Shown: positions 25,201 to 36,444 of the stretch, piece by piece
Layout: every line of letters starts with the position of its first letter
Numbering within the stretch: position 1 is the first letter of the stretch
DNA from: Ficedula albicollis
Taxonomy: Eukaryota > Chordata > Aves > Passeriformes > Muscicapidae
DNA: 64,000 bases
NCBI RefSeq assembly: GCF_000247815.1
Contig: NC_021676.1
Location: 3,377,544 to 3,441,543, forward strand
Direction: 5' to 3'
Notes under the pieces: generated by a model
Seen by the model: the letters and a program-made list of their open reading frames with translations, nothing else
What the model was told of the DNA's origin: nothing
The model's database searches: none
Made by a program: the position numbers and the translations under genes

Positions 25201-26399
25201 CCTGTGCAGATGCAAGTAAAAGGAGAACAAGAGTCGTGGGGCCAGAACAAAGCCCCAGTCGCAGCCCATCCCTGGCAGGGCTCTCCTGCTGCTCACTGCC
25301 GGCAGATGCGCGCTGGCATCATTGCTGCATTATCCCAAACAATTGCTCCTTTTCCTGCCGCTTTTGGGAATTGTTCTGTGCCAGTGCAGTGTGACCCCGG
25401 GGTGGAGTGAGGGGTTAGGGAGAAGTGTGTTGCTGCTTTTTGGAGCTACCACCAGCTCCACGGAGCAGCAGGAGCCAAAGGGATCAAATCTTCAACAGAT
25501 AAATTTTTAATGCCTCTGAAATTAAGAATTCCAATAAATTCTGGGGACCTTTGCCTCTACTCATTTCTTTCCTGAGAAGTAAGAATGTTCTTTTCTTCAA
25601 GATGTATTTATGAAGATGGTGTTTTCAGTTACTTATGTGACATTTGAAAAGCTTTATATTTTTTTTTTTCGGTCTTTTAAAAATCAATGGTACTAGAAAC
25701 TGTATTAATTAATTTGATTTTTGACAATCACTTAAATACACTTTAAAATTAATGTAATCCAACTTATTTAGCAAATCTTAAGTAGCATTAGTGGCAGAGT
25801 GCACAAAATAATGTGGTTCAGTGTTTTTTGGGGGGTTTTTAGCATCTTTTTTCTAGATTCTTATAAAAGCTTAGGTAAACACAGAAATAAAGCAGCAACA
25901 ATTTATATCCTGGAAGCTGGAACAAAAAAAAAATCGGAAAAGAGTAGACACAGGGCTTTGCAGGGCACAGGTGAGCAGTGTATATCCCATTTTTTTATGG
26001 GAACTTCCATGGGCAGGCCTGTGCGTGTGCCTCACAAGATGGTTGTAGGGCTGAAAATAGTGTTTCACAGATACAGGATGTATTTGTTTGTAGGATTAAT
26101 ATGTCCCCTTGGGCATCTTAAATGTAAGGTAAGGCTGCTGGGGTTTTTTTAATGGTATGTCTTCGTCGTACTTCAGAGAGGATGGAATTGGTTGGAATAT
26201 TATAAGGGCGTTGACATAATTCATGGGAAAGTGCACTTTTTATAAAGTATGCTTTCACTTTCTAGAAAATATGTCAGACTGCTATTCTAAAAGACATTTT
26301 TTGTCAGCAGTACTGATGGCAAATGTAGGAGTCTGCTTCACTGAATACGCCATTTAAAGTGTATTTAAATTCAAAAGTAGAGAGGAATTTATATGCAAA
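22239..26399. other. Non-coding stretch, no gene recognised
   Basis: AT-rich apart from 24800-25460, which is richer in G+C and holds overlapping plus-strand frames (24833-25219, 25204-25410, 25322-25510). Those frames overlap in different phases and show no recognisable domain, so they look compositional. No interspersed repeat was recognised. Confidence 0.5.
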
Positions 26400-27035
26400 G
26401 CGATCGCATTCAATAACTTATAATCAGAACAAAACCGCCGCTGATTACCAAGTTTCTGGAAAGTAGTTCAAGGGCGGAAAGAGCAGAAATTTCTGCTGTT
26501 TGCAGATTTATTTAGTACTTAATCATTGGGGATTGGTTTGTAAACAGATTGTTTAAAAAAGCAGTTGGTGGATTAGCTCTCTTTGTTTGATGCAAACCCA
26601 CAAATGTCACCCTCTCCCTGGAAGGCGGAGGCAGAGGCGTCAAGGGCGTTGTTTGATATCTGACATCAAGCACGGCTCTGACAAGGAGCTGGCAGGAAAT
26701 TGGGTTTGACAGCTCGTCGCGGGTGCAGAGCGAGACAGAATGGGGCCTCGCCAAGGATGGGCTGGAGCCGCTCTCCGCGGTGCTGCTGAAGGTGACATCC
26801 CTCACCCTGACACCCAAGCGCCATCCAGGGAATGAATTATTAATGGCTGTCAGCTCCTAGGGAAAACATCACTAGGAACCTGGGGACTACCTGTTGTCTG
26901 TGTAGCCTCTGGGTGAAGCAGGAATCTGGAATTAAACACAGATTTTGCTCTCTTGTGTTCCTGTCGCAGCAGAGGCGTAGAGGTTTGCAGGGCGCTTGGC
27001 TGTGCAGGGATTGCTCTGGCCCAGATGCCTTTGTC
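26400..27035. other. CpG-rich patch with 3-base periodicity, possible exon or regulatory element
   Basis: This is the only clearly CpG-rich stretch in the window: I count 13 CpG in 26601-26820, 5 more in 26401-26480 and 4 in 26940-27035, against long runs with almost none elsewhere. In 26657-26857 every third base is markedly G or C (about 74% at that position against 57% and 53% at the other two, over the first 58 codons). The same position is the third codon position of two open frames: plus 26657-26857 (67 codons) and minus 26856-26515 (about 114 codons). The minus frame opens right after 'tttccctag', a plausible splice acceptor. I recognise no protein in either frame. It could be a real exon, a decayed exon, or a CpG-containing regulatory element. 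Confidence 0.4.
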
Positions 27036-30000
27036 GCAGAAAATATTTGTGGGGTTTTTTTTATTTATTTGCTTGTTTGTTGCTTTTCCTAGGTTTTACA
27101 AATTTGCATAGAAACTCTTCCAAATATATGTTTTGTTTTGTTTTGTAGCTCCTCAAACTAGGGTCAGCCCATCTGCAAATCAGTTGTGAAAAAGAGCAGA
27201 GGAAACAGTAATAAGGACTTGAAACTGAAGGAATGACAGAGCGCAGAGACTGCAAGGGGAGGAGGATTTTCTGACAGTTTCAGATATAATAATTCATATT
27301 TTAGAAGCCATGGATGACCAAGCATACATGATTTGTGTGATATGTACTGTTCAAAAAGCCATCAATGGCAAACCCAGGATAACTCTGGATCATGTAGAAC
27401 ATCCCAGAGTTGCAGTTCAGGGCTGGAATTCTGTTTCTTGTCTCTTTTCTTCCTTTCAGAGACAGTTAAAAAGCCCTGGGATGCACATTTCCCTTCCCAA
27501 CATTTTCACACTTCATTTATGATACCATTCAGAACTTGTGGGGCTAGAATCTGACCACTGAACTAATGAGTTTTGAAAGAGTCCTGCAAAAGTTAAAAAT
27601 AATCCCAGAGGTGAATAGTAATACTTTTCTAAAAAATAGTATAAGTATTTTTCTAAAAAACAGTATAAATATATAATAAAAAACCCCCAAATATTATTCA
27701 CTTGACTGCTGGGTTGATGGGCTCCTCAGGGATGACCAGAGGTGGGTTTTAAATTCCCATTTTTCAAACAAAATCCCTCATTGCTCTGAGTGTGCTGTCC
27801 ATGTGTCATGGGAGGTTCTGCACCTGGAGCACTTTGATCTCTCAGGTTTTTCTACCCTTGCAAGGTTCCACATTTGCCATTCAGGGATTCCAGGCACTCT
27901 GCACAAAAGGATTAAAGGGCATTAGAGAAAATGGCTGGGCAACCTCACAGTAGGCAGCTGAATGAAACTTACTCGTTTGAAAATCTGTTGTTGGGAAAGG
28001 AAAATAAAAATATTCTTTTCTCTTGTGATTTAAATCCCCATATTCTCTTTCTGACTATCTGAAATGAGTTACATATTGTACTGATTTTTTTCCAGTTGGA
28101 ATATTGAGTCTTACAAAAGCTGCTGTTTGACTAGAAAATGGGAAAGAAAACAGGCTGGTGAAATAACTCCCTAATAAAAAAAAACCCAAATAAATGAAAA
28201 CTGATACTAGAAATACATTTAAATACCAGATAAAAATTGTGGCCTATCTACAACTCTATCTATATTAAAAAATTAAAAAAAAAAAAAAAAGTGTGAGAGA
28301 AAGATTGGTGGTAGAATAATGGAGGGGGAAAAGGTAATTTGAGTACTTAAGCGTTCTTCAGAATTATTTTCCTGTGGAACCTTGCTATTAGGAATATTTT
28401 CTGGTCATGTGGTATAATGCCCTGAGCAAAATGACTAATGTACATAGAGAGATATTGCTTCATTTTATATTGTTTTATATTGCCAACTTTTAGAAGACGA
28501 ACTCTCTGCTTTAAATTTGCTTCTGATTCCATTTGTTAATGAAAAATAATGAGCAGTTTTATGGAAATAAGCAGGAAATATACACATAATAATAACTAGA
28601 TGTGAAGATGATTCATGGATATTTCTGAATAACAATGGGTTTAGAAAACAGAAATGGAGAAATTTTGCAAAATTGCTTTTATTTTGTGCAAGCCTGGCTC
28701 AGGAAGGGATGCTCTACTCACAGGTGATCTGTTCAGTTATTCAAAGCATCTGGTTTGTGGCCATTGCCCAGATTGCTGGAGCCAGGTTTGCCTGGCAGCA
28801 CCATAAGGGCAGGAACTGAAGGGATTAAATGTCCAATTGAGGATTTCCTGAGTACATCAGGAGCTGGTAGGCAACTCTTCACCTTTATTGAGAGATCTCT
28901 CTTATCCTTCTACCTACAGCAGATTTTTTACCCTGAACTTAGCTCAGGATCTCTGTGCCTTAAGGACACCTAATGCTGGGTCATGATTTTTTTAATTGCA
29001 ATTTTTTTTTTCTTTTTTTGTGGTACACATTGAAAATGAAGCAGAATTCTTTCTGCATGTATTTGGTTTCACATGGTTGAGATGTCATGCATCTCTGTAA
29101 AAAAATTGAAAGCTTGGGAGAAAAATGAATTAGATTTCTTTGTGAAGTGATTGGATGGATCTTAATCAGAAAGCTGATAGGTCAGGAAGAAAGAATTTTG
29201 TAAATGGTAATTACTGCCTGATTAGGAAGCAGGAGAGAGGGAGTGGATCTGTCCAAATTAAAAGTAGCCCATTGGTATAGGTTTTAGTTGAGGGCTCATA
29301 TTCTATGTAAAAAGAACTGTGGATGCCTGTGCTTTAAATGCTCAGCAGTGAACCATTTTATTATATATGGGGTGTACATATTTACATAAAAATAAAATTA
29401 CAGGGATCCTGTTAAATTTATCTGCGAGCATAAAAAGCGGTCTTCCTGCAATAAAATGTTTTGAGAATGAGTAATAGCACTGTTTAGATGAGATTCTAAA
29501 AGCCTTTAGGATTATCCAGCTTCCATTTAAATTATGTAGTAACTGATGAGGCTGCTATCAGAATCAGATTTTTCTCTGCTTACTGATGCTAGACAGTTCT
29601 CCTCAGCATGGTGTCTTCAAGCTCTCACTTATTTAATGATTCATTGTTCCAGTCAAGAAGAAAAAAAAAAAACCCAAAGCACAAAATAATTACCTGACAG
29701 CTTTTTAAAATTAACTAACTTGGGATCTAAAGATTGCAGCAATAAATTACATATTGTAGGTTCATTCCTCTCCATTTCTACTCGTGCCTTTCTCTGTTGT
29801 GGTGTTGATGTCATGAGTGATACAACCTAGAGGACTGAAGGCTGCCAGCAAAATTCCTTTGCATGAAGTCTTGATGAGATCCAGCCCTGCACTTCATCTT
29901 TTGTCAGGAGCCTGAACAGCTTTTGAACAGAGCAGGAGTTCTCATCCAGCAAAGAACTGAGCTTTATCTTGTGAGGGAAATCATGTCGGATTCTGATTTA

Positions 30001-30090
30001 GCCAGAAGGAAATTCCTTTTTGTCCCAAAACAAAGCTTATTTGACTGACCACATCAAAAGTAGGGGACACTAGGCCAGACCTCAGGGAAC
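27036..30090. other. Non-coding stretch, no gene recognised
   Basis: AT-rich with A/T homopolymers (for example 'aaaaaaaa' tracts near 28270-28290 and T runs near 29005-29020) and the 24-bp duplication listed separately. Open frames are below 80 codons. No repeat family was recognised before the SINE. Confidence 0.55.
27622..27669. repeat. 24-bp tandem duplication
   Basis: Two adjacent copies, 27622-27645 and 27646-27669, are built on 'ttctaaaaaa' followed by 'agtata', with about three substitutions between them. Direct, spacer-free and AT-rich. Confidence 0.9.
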
Positions 30091-30230
30091 CACAGAATCA
30101 GAATCACAGAATATTCTGAGTTAGAAGGGACCCAAAAGGATCCTCAAGTCCAACTCTGAATGGGCCTTACAAGGACTGAACCTGCAGCCTTGGAGTTTAG
30201 CACCAGGCTGTGACCTGGAGCTGATCTTAG
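30091..30230 (-). mobile_element. tRNA-Ile-derived SINE with CR1-like tail (TguSINE1 type)
   Basis: On the minus strand the element starts with a degenerate tRNA-Ile-like head. An A-box-like 'tcagctc' is followed by 'cctggtgctaa', which corresponds to the tRNA-Ile(AAU) anticodon arm, then 'ccaaggctgcaggttcagtc', where 'ggttcagtcc' (30173-30182) is the B box, and 'ttgtaaggccc'. The body then switches to a CR1-like tail ('ttttgggtcccttctaac') and ends in 'attctgtgattctg' repeats. This tRNA-head/CR1-tail design is the one described for the zebra-finch SINE TguSINE1, which depends on CR1 machinery in trans. The tRNA part has lost pairing and is not a functional tRNA gene. Family identity is from memory of the architecture, not from alignment. 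Confidence 0.85.
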
Positions 30231-32060
30231 AGAGCCTGGATGGAGTTGATGGAAACTTTACCCTAAATACTGACTAATCATGGAATTAGAGGAGCTTTGC
30301 CAGGGCCCTGAGTGCACCAGCTGAGGGCACAGCTCTGCCAGCCTTCTGACTCCCTCTGAATTGGCTCCATTCCCCTGCAGAGTGAAGGAAAAGATGGGGT
30401 GCAAAAACATAAAATATTGTTAGTAAAAAAACAAACAAACAAACCTCTGGAGGCTCCCTCAAGATGCTCTAACTTAGAATTCACTCTTTTTAAAAATCCA
30501 TCTTGGGGAAGAATCAGGAAAAGGAAGTCCACGGGAGATGTTTCCTTTTGGAGCTCTCCCATCCAGAGGAAAGCAGATGCTCCCAGAGCTGGGTATCAAT
30601 AATGCATTGCAGCAGGTGCTGCAGGCTAGGAGAGTCGCAATATATTTGAACAGTCAGCTCCTGCCATTTCTGAAGGAAACTCTGAATTATGGATGGGAAC
30701 AAACGATGCTTTCTGATGGCAACATTTCAATAAAAGAACACATGCAGTTCTTCAGGAACACGAGGCCATTGTGCAACGCTTTCCTAGGAAATATCGGGAG
30801 GCACAAATTTGGATAATGAAGTGATCATTTATAATGAACTAAGTGTGTTCCCCTGGATTTCTTATTATGGCAGAAATACATGTCAATATTAATCTTGAGT
30901 TAGGAACACTTTTGCTCCCAACTTGGTCTGCAGAATTCAGGCTGCCCACTTTATAAAACGGTCAGCAGTGAATCAATGCTGAGAAGCAATTCACAGCAGT
31001 CAGGATGGATTTGTGTTACTGTTTAGCTGGGGATGAGTCCTGCAGAGGAAAAAGCTGCTCTTGTTCTTTCGAGTGAGCTTCAGCCTTTACTCAAATAAAC
31101 CTTTTCTCAAAGGGGAGGGTAGAGAAAATTCTTTAGAGAATCACGAATTCTGATCTACCCTGAGTCACTTCCATTTTCTTCCTGGAGCACAGAGTGAACT
31201 GTGTTGTGTGATTCCTGTAAGTGCAGCATTCCAGGGCAAGGTGCTGGGAATGGAGAGCAGTGTCTGCCTTTTATTCTGCACTTGGAGCACAGAGGCTCTA
31301 TAATATTTTAGAAAAAGGAAATTTTTCACAGCTGAAGAACTGCGAGAACCAAAGACAAAAAGCAGCACTTCACATCAACACACCATCAATAAATAGTTTT
31401 TCTTCCCAGACATTTCTAAATCGCACAGGATATTTCAAATTAATTAATGAGAAAAGAAAAGTGACTAAATTAAGGGAACTTCTTTTAAGAGGTTTACATC
31501 AGGACTGAGAAGCATCTCTATAATCAGGCATAAATAGGAATCGGGGTGGGTGGGAGAAAGATTGGAAAAGGGCAACTAAAAACTCGACTGGGCTGTAGCT
31601 CTTGAAATATGGAAGATATCACAAAGATTAAAACAGCTACTTAATTTCTGTCAGCAACTGTTGCCTTCAGCATGTTGAAAGGAGCCCTATTTTTGGTAAT
31701 AGCCAGCAATGCATTTGATGTATGCTAATTATCAGGCTGTCTTGGAGGTATTTGGAGAAAACAGTACTACATGTAAAATGATTGAACAGGAAAAATTCCC
31801 ATTTTCAGTACTGCTAGTGATTTTGAATACTGGACAAACTGGCTGATTGGTGCAACAGAGAAAAATACCAACACCTGTAATGGAGAACCACTGCCTGGGG
31901 ACATGGAAAATTTATCACACAAAATTCTAAGTATCACCCAAATCCAAAGGGATTTGACCTATGAAATTGCTAATTCCATATCAAATTGGAGTACTAACAA
32001 CTGGGAGATGGAAATACATAATGCAAAATGCATAAATGAGGCAAAGCATAAAATTGATGG
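30231..32060. other. Non-coding stretch, possible conserved element, no gene recognised
   Basis: 30538-30816 holds a 92-codon plus-strand frame and has more CpG than its surroundings (see findings). The rest is AT-rich. No exon with convincing splice sites, RNA gene or transposable element was recognised. Confidence 0.5.
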
Positions 32061-32467
32061 GTTTATAAAGTTTAATGTGTCCAGTTGATGTTACATTTCT
32101 TGCACTAGAAAAGTGCATTTTTAGGCAGCACAGAGATATTATTTGCCTGATTTTTTTTTCTGTAATATATCTCAAGGTTATGGGTGGAAAAAGATTTGTT
32201 TAATGTGTCCAGTTGATGTTACATTTCTTGGACTAGAAAAGTGCATTTTTAGGCAGTACAGAGATACTATTTGCCTGATTTTTTTTTTCTGTAATACATC
32301 TCAAGGTTATGGGTGGAAAAAGATTTTGTTTATAAAGTTTAATGTGTCCAGTTGATGTTACATTTCTTGCACTAGAAAAGTGCATTTTTAGGCAGCACAG
32401 AGATATTATTTGCCTGATTTTTTTTTCTGTAATATATCTCAAGGTTATGGGTGGAAAAAGATTTGTG
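32061..32467. repeat. Three-copy tandem repeat, A-B-A type (128/139-bp units)
   Basis: Three head-to-tail copies have cores starting 'tttaatgtgtccagttgatg' at 32071, 32199 and 32338. Copies 1 and 3 look identical over about 126 bp and are both preceded by 'gtttataaag'. The middle copy lacks that flank and differs by four substitutions (gcactag/ggactag, cagcacag/cagtacag, atattatt/atactatt, atatatctc/atacatctc) and one extra T. The unit contains a 9-10 T run and a repeated 'gggtggaaaaagatt' end. There is no coding meaning, and overlapping open frames merely repeat. Confidence 0.97.
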
Positions 32468-34532
32468 AAACTGAAGAAGGAAAGGTTTAAAATTAGGATT
32501 TGATGGCTATATGGTGGACAAAAATGGCTTGCATTACAATGCAGTGTCTTGGACTGAAAGAAAGGTCCTTTTCAAAGATCTGTGTGTAATGTTTTCTTTA
32601 TTCCCTTGGGTTGACTTACATGAAAATGCACAAAATAAAAAATAAAAACCATGATGTTTTGAAGCATAAGTACCTAGAGAGTCCAGAGTAAATGTTGGCA
32701 GTACTGAGGTAAAATTTAAAACCATTAATTGTGACCTCTGTTGTTCCATACCTATGCCATAAGATCCCTGCTGAAGTCTTTGGTACACAATGAATTTTAA
32801 GCTACAGGCTTTTTTTTTTTTTTTAAATTCCAAAATAATCTGCAAATTAATTGAATCAAAATGATCTTACACAGCCTGAATATTTAAATTTTTACTGTTA
32901 TCCTGCTTCCTCATTGTAACTTTGCATAGGTCTCTTGGTTATCATTTTCATTAGCAACAACTGCTGGGAAGAGTGAGGGTGAAAAATTGCTGAATTCTTG
33001 TTTTCAGGAGTGCCAAAGCTGCAGGTGCTGCTCTGTTGGTACAGCAAAGTCCTTCAAGCCCTTCTGATAGAAAGGCAAAGGTTTATAATTATCAATTGTC
33101 ACTGAAAGTACCAGCTGGGGTCTGAGCTTCTGATGCCTGAGTGTTTTTAAAAGCTGCTGATGATTTAGTTTTTGATAGAGAGTGGATGGTGTGGGCTGAG
33201 GTTTGCTTTGCAGAGGTGGTGTTTGCAGTCAGAATCACTCCCTTGCACACACTTTGCATTTAGAATATTGGTCCTCAGCTCTTCAGTGCAAGAGCAGACA
33301 AATTGAAAGACAGCAGAACTGGCAGAAATTCGCTGGGTTTCCTTCCATAGAATGGTACTTCTGTCTTTGGTGGTGTGGATTGGACAGAATGGTACTTCAG
33401 TCTTTGGTGGTGTGGATTTGATTTTTTTCCTTTTGGTTCATGCAAGTGAACAGTTTTAGTTAGAATGTTGGCAGTTTTTGATTCACAAGACTGCACTTGT
33501 TCATGAGCCTTAAAGCACAGGAAATTTGTGATCCCTACGTGTCAACAGCCACAAGACACAGCTGGAGGCCAATCAGATGGACCAAAAGGCTGGCCCCAAT
33601 CAGTGTGTCAGTAAATCAAACATATTTACCCTTGGAACTTCCTACCCTTGGCCATTGCATGATAATGGCCACAGGAGAAACCCAAAGGACATGAAGAAAT
33701 GGATCAGATGGGATAAAGAGAGGGTTTCCTTAGGTAAAATGGTGCTCAGACTGTGAGCTAGATAGACCAGAGAGAGATTTTTATTTCTTTTCAGTTGCCA
33801 ATCAGACTCGAACAGTTAAATGAAAATATTAGACTCCTGAAGGGTATTTCTATCTAGGTGGTTTATGAGATATTATTCCTTATTCTTCCCCCACATCCAA
33901 ACAAAAAGAGGAATGAGGGGTAACCTTTTAAATATCCTGGAAGAATTGGGCTCATCACAGCCTAATCCTAAAAGGAATGTAACAAAAAGTGAAGGTATTT
34001 GATAAATACAGCCAGAATTCAACATCTGATAGTTTATCTAAAAAACCCCAAAACACTGTCTTCACATGACTGCCATTTGTTGAAGCAGTGCTGATATGCT
34101 TTATTTTGACCTATTTTCTGATGTGCTTTATGTCTCAGAGTGCTGATAGTGAGTATTTGTATTCATGCTTTGGCTGTATGACTAATTGAAGAAATTTGTA
34201 ATCTTCTCATCTCATGTTGGCATTACATTACATTGTTTCATATTAAATATGCTGCCTCTTTTAATCTGGGGGTTACAGATGCTTATTTCTTTCCACATTC
34301 ATGGTAGTATTATCCTATTAAGGGTATTTGTGATTTATTATTGCCTTTGTAAAGGCCATCTCACAGCAATATGCTCTGCCACGTTTGCCTGCAAACAGGA
34401 ATTTGTTTTGCTAATATGAAACATGTTTATGGACTGCTGTGCTAACTTATCAAAGAGCCTGTTGGAGAAGCAGTTATTTGAGATTTTTCTGCCTGATGGA
34501 GATTTAATGGTGTCAGACTTAGGGAGAGGGTT
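32468..34532. other. Non-coding stretch, no gene recognised
   Basis: AT-rich with a 15-T run near 32811-32824. It contains the 37-bp duplication at 33349-33422 (listed separately). 33500-33700 is less AT-rich, but no exon or repeat family was recognised. Confidence 0.55.
33349..33422. repeat. 37-bp tandem duplication
   Basis: Copies at 33349-33385 and 33386-33422 begin 'agaatggtactt' and share 'gtctttggtggtgtggat'. They differ by one internal substitution (tctgtc/tcagtc) and the last bases. Direct and spacer-free. Confidence 0.95.
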
Positions 34533-34645
34533 GGCAGCAGGTCAGGGAGGGGATCCTGCCCCTCTGCTCAGGCATCTCTGAGCAGATTCTGGGGTGGCAG
34601 CAGGGACAGGGAGATCCTGGAGTGGGGCCAGAGACGAGAAAGGGA
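34533..34645 (+). mobile_element. CR1 LINE, internal 3'-region fragment
   Basis: The order 'ggcagcaggtcagggagggg', 'atcctgcccctctgctcagg', 'ttctggggtggcagcaggga', 'ggagatcctggagtgg' and 'ggccagagacgagaaaggg' follows the segment of CR1 just upstream of the 3' tail (the avian words around 'ctgcccctctgctc…ctggggt…ctggag…gtccagag'). It is a fragment without the 3' terminus and encodes nothing. Orientation is plus. Divergence is considerable, so the family call is probable rather than certain. Confidence 0.75.
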
Positions 34646-35596
34646 CTGGAGGAAATGCTGAGGCCAGGGAGTTTGGAATCAAACACCAAACCAAGCATCA
34701 GGATAATGAGACTCTGAGTCAAAGGCTCAGCAGTGACCTCGGTTCTTCACTTACCTCTTTCTATCTATTGGGTTGTCTCAAAACTTTAATAAAAACAAAC
34801 AAACAAAAAAAGCCCGACCAAAACCCTGAAGCCAATTAAAATAATAACAAGAGTTTTTATAATGGTTGACCACAGAGGACATGTGCAATTCTTTGTAAGT
34901 CTGGGAAGAACAGAATTGTTTCTTTTACTTCTAAGTAAAATGATGGATCACAGTAGTCTAGGATCTAATCAATATAAGCAGGAATGGAAAAAATAATTTA
35001 GAAGTTAATTATTTTTTAAAAGTCTTTAAAGCTTGTTTATTCTTGTGAACAAGGTGAAATTTTGGCATCCAAAATCTTACAATCTTACTAAGATGTAATT
35101 AATACAGAAAGGAAATACTTTCTTTAAAATTCAAAAAAACACTTTTTTTTTTTTCTTTAAAACATCTTTGGAGTATAGAAAAAGATAATAGATATAAAGC
35201 CAAGAGACTGAAACCATCTTAAATCCAGTCAAGCAACAAGCCACGAGGGCCTGGCCATTCCAGTCTTTCTGAGCAGAGAAAAGCAAGCAGTGTAAGTCAG
35301 AATAAATAATTTACAGTGCAGACTGTCCCCTAAGATGCAGTCAGATTTCAGGAGGTGTCAGATAGCAGATAGTTGTACTGATTTAGAATAGAGCACAGTG
35401 GGATCCAGGCAGGCATTTGCTGCTGAATAATAATCACAACAGGAGACTACACAGCCCCAGGAGGTTTTCTTGTGTTATCTTCAGCAAAGCACGTTTAGAG
35501 CGATGTGAGAGACACGGGCTGGTGCCATCCTCAGAACTTCAAAAGTTGCTGTGGTTCACTTGGGAGGGAAAGCTGAGCCTCCTGTGCAGAATCCAT
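34646..35596. other. Non-coding stretch, no gene recognised
   Basis: AT-rich, with 'acaaacaaacaaaaaaag' near 34795-34811 and a 12-T run near 35144-35155. No gene or recognised repeat before the TG-rich array. Confidence 0.55.
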
Positions 35597-35848
35597 GAGT
35601 GTGTGCAGAATCCTCGTGTGTGTGTGTGTGTGTGCAGGATGCCTCTGTGTGTGTGTGTGCAGGATCCCTGTGTATGTGTGTGTGTGTGCAGGATCCCTGT
35701 GTGTGTGTGTGTGTGTGCACAATCCCTGGGTGTGTGTGTGCAGAATCCCCGTGTGTGTGTGTGTGCATGTGTGTGTGTGTGCACAATCCCCGTGTGTGTG
35801 TGTGTGTGCACAATCCCTGGGTATGTGTGTGTGCACAATCCCTGTGTG
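35597..35848. repeat. TG-rich composite minisatellite, array 1
   Basis: Runs of (TG)n, about 5-10 repeats each, alternate with short connectors of the form GCA(G/C)(A/G)ATCC plus 2-5 bases ('gcagaatcc', 'gcaggatcc', 'gcacaatcc'), giving irregular units of about 20-35 bp. All six frames are open for long distances because the units lack stops, which produces spurious Cys/Val- or His/Thr-rich frames. Alternating purine-pyrimidine runs like these can adopt Z-DNA. It is the upstream member of a duplicated pair. Confidence 0.97.
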
Positions 35849-35860
35849 CAGAATCCCTGG

Positions 35861-36037
35861 GATTCTCCTTGGGGTCTGTGCCATGCATCCTGTGACAGAC
35901 ACTGACACTGCACAAGTTCTGTTCCCTCCTCTGGCCTTGCCTTGTGCCATGAGATGCCTGGAGAGGCTCCCTAGAACAGAGTTAAAGGAATAAAGCAGGG
36001 ATTTATTAAGTCTTCAAAGGATTCACCTCAGGCAGTG
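35861..36037 (+). mobile_element. Truncated duplicate of the LTR-like segment
   Basis: This is the first copy of the 177-bp segment 'gattctccttggggtctgtg … cacctcaggcagtgc', including 'ggaataaagcagggatttat', a polyadenylation-signal-containing motif of the LTR-like repeat at 36445. It stops abruptly and passes into TG repeats, so it is a by-product of the local duplication, not an independent insertion. Confidence 0.55.
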
Positions 36038-36332
36038 CGTGTGTGTGTGCAGGATGCCTCTGTGTGTGTGTGTGCAGGATCCCTGTGTATGTGTGTGTGT
36101 GTGCAGGATCCCTGTGTGTGTGTGTGTGTGTGCACAATCCCTGGGTGTGTGTGTGCAGAATCCCCGTGTGTGTGTGTGTGCAGAATCCATCTGTCTGTGT
36201 GTGTGTGCACAATCCCCGGGTGTGTGTGTGTGCAGAATCCTCGTGTGTGTGTGTGCAGAATCCTCGTGTGTGTGTGTACAGAATCCTCGTGTGTGTGTGT
36301 GCACAATCCCTGGGTGTGTGTGTGCAGAATCC

Positions 36333-36366
<34 letters not shown>

Positions 36367-36432
36367 ACAATCCCCGTGTGTGTGTGTGTGTGCACAATCC
36401 CTGGGTATGTGTGTGTGCACAATCCCTGTGTG
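36038..36432. repeat. TG-rich composite minisatellite, array 2 (expanded)
   Basis: Same structure as array 1 but longer, with extra connector units around 36175-36300 ('gcagaatcctcg' types) and one long (TG)n run of about 14 repeats near 36337-36364. It is the expanded copy within the duplication. It has the same spurious long frames in all reading phases and no gene. Confidence 0.97.
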
Positions 36433-36444
36433 CAGAATCCCTGG

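Noticed and set aside
24833..25510. Series of plus-strand frames in a G+C-richer patch
   Set aside because: The frames overlap in different phases with no domain or conserved codon pattern; compositional openness is the simpler reading.
30155..30230. Possible tRNA-Ile gene on the minus strand
   Set aside because: The A box is degenerate, arm pairing is lost and it is fused to a CR1-like tail, so it is the head of a SINE.
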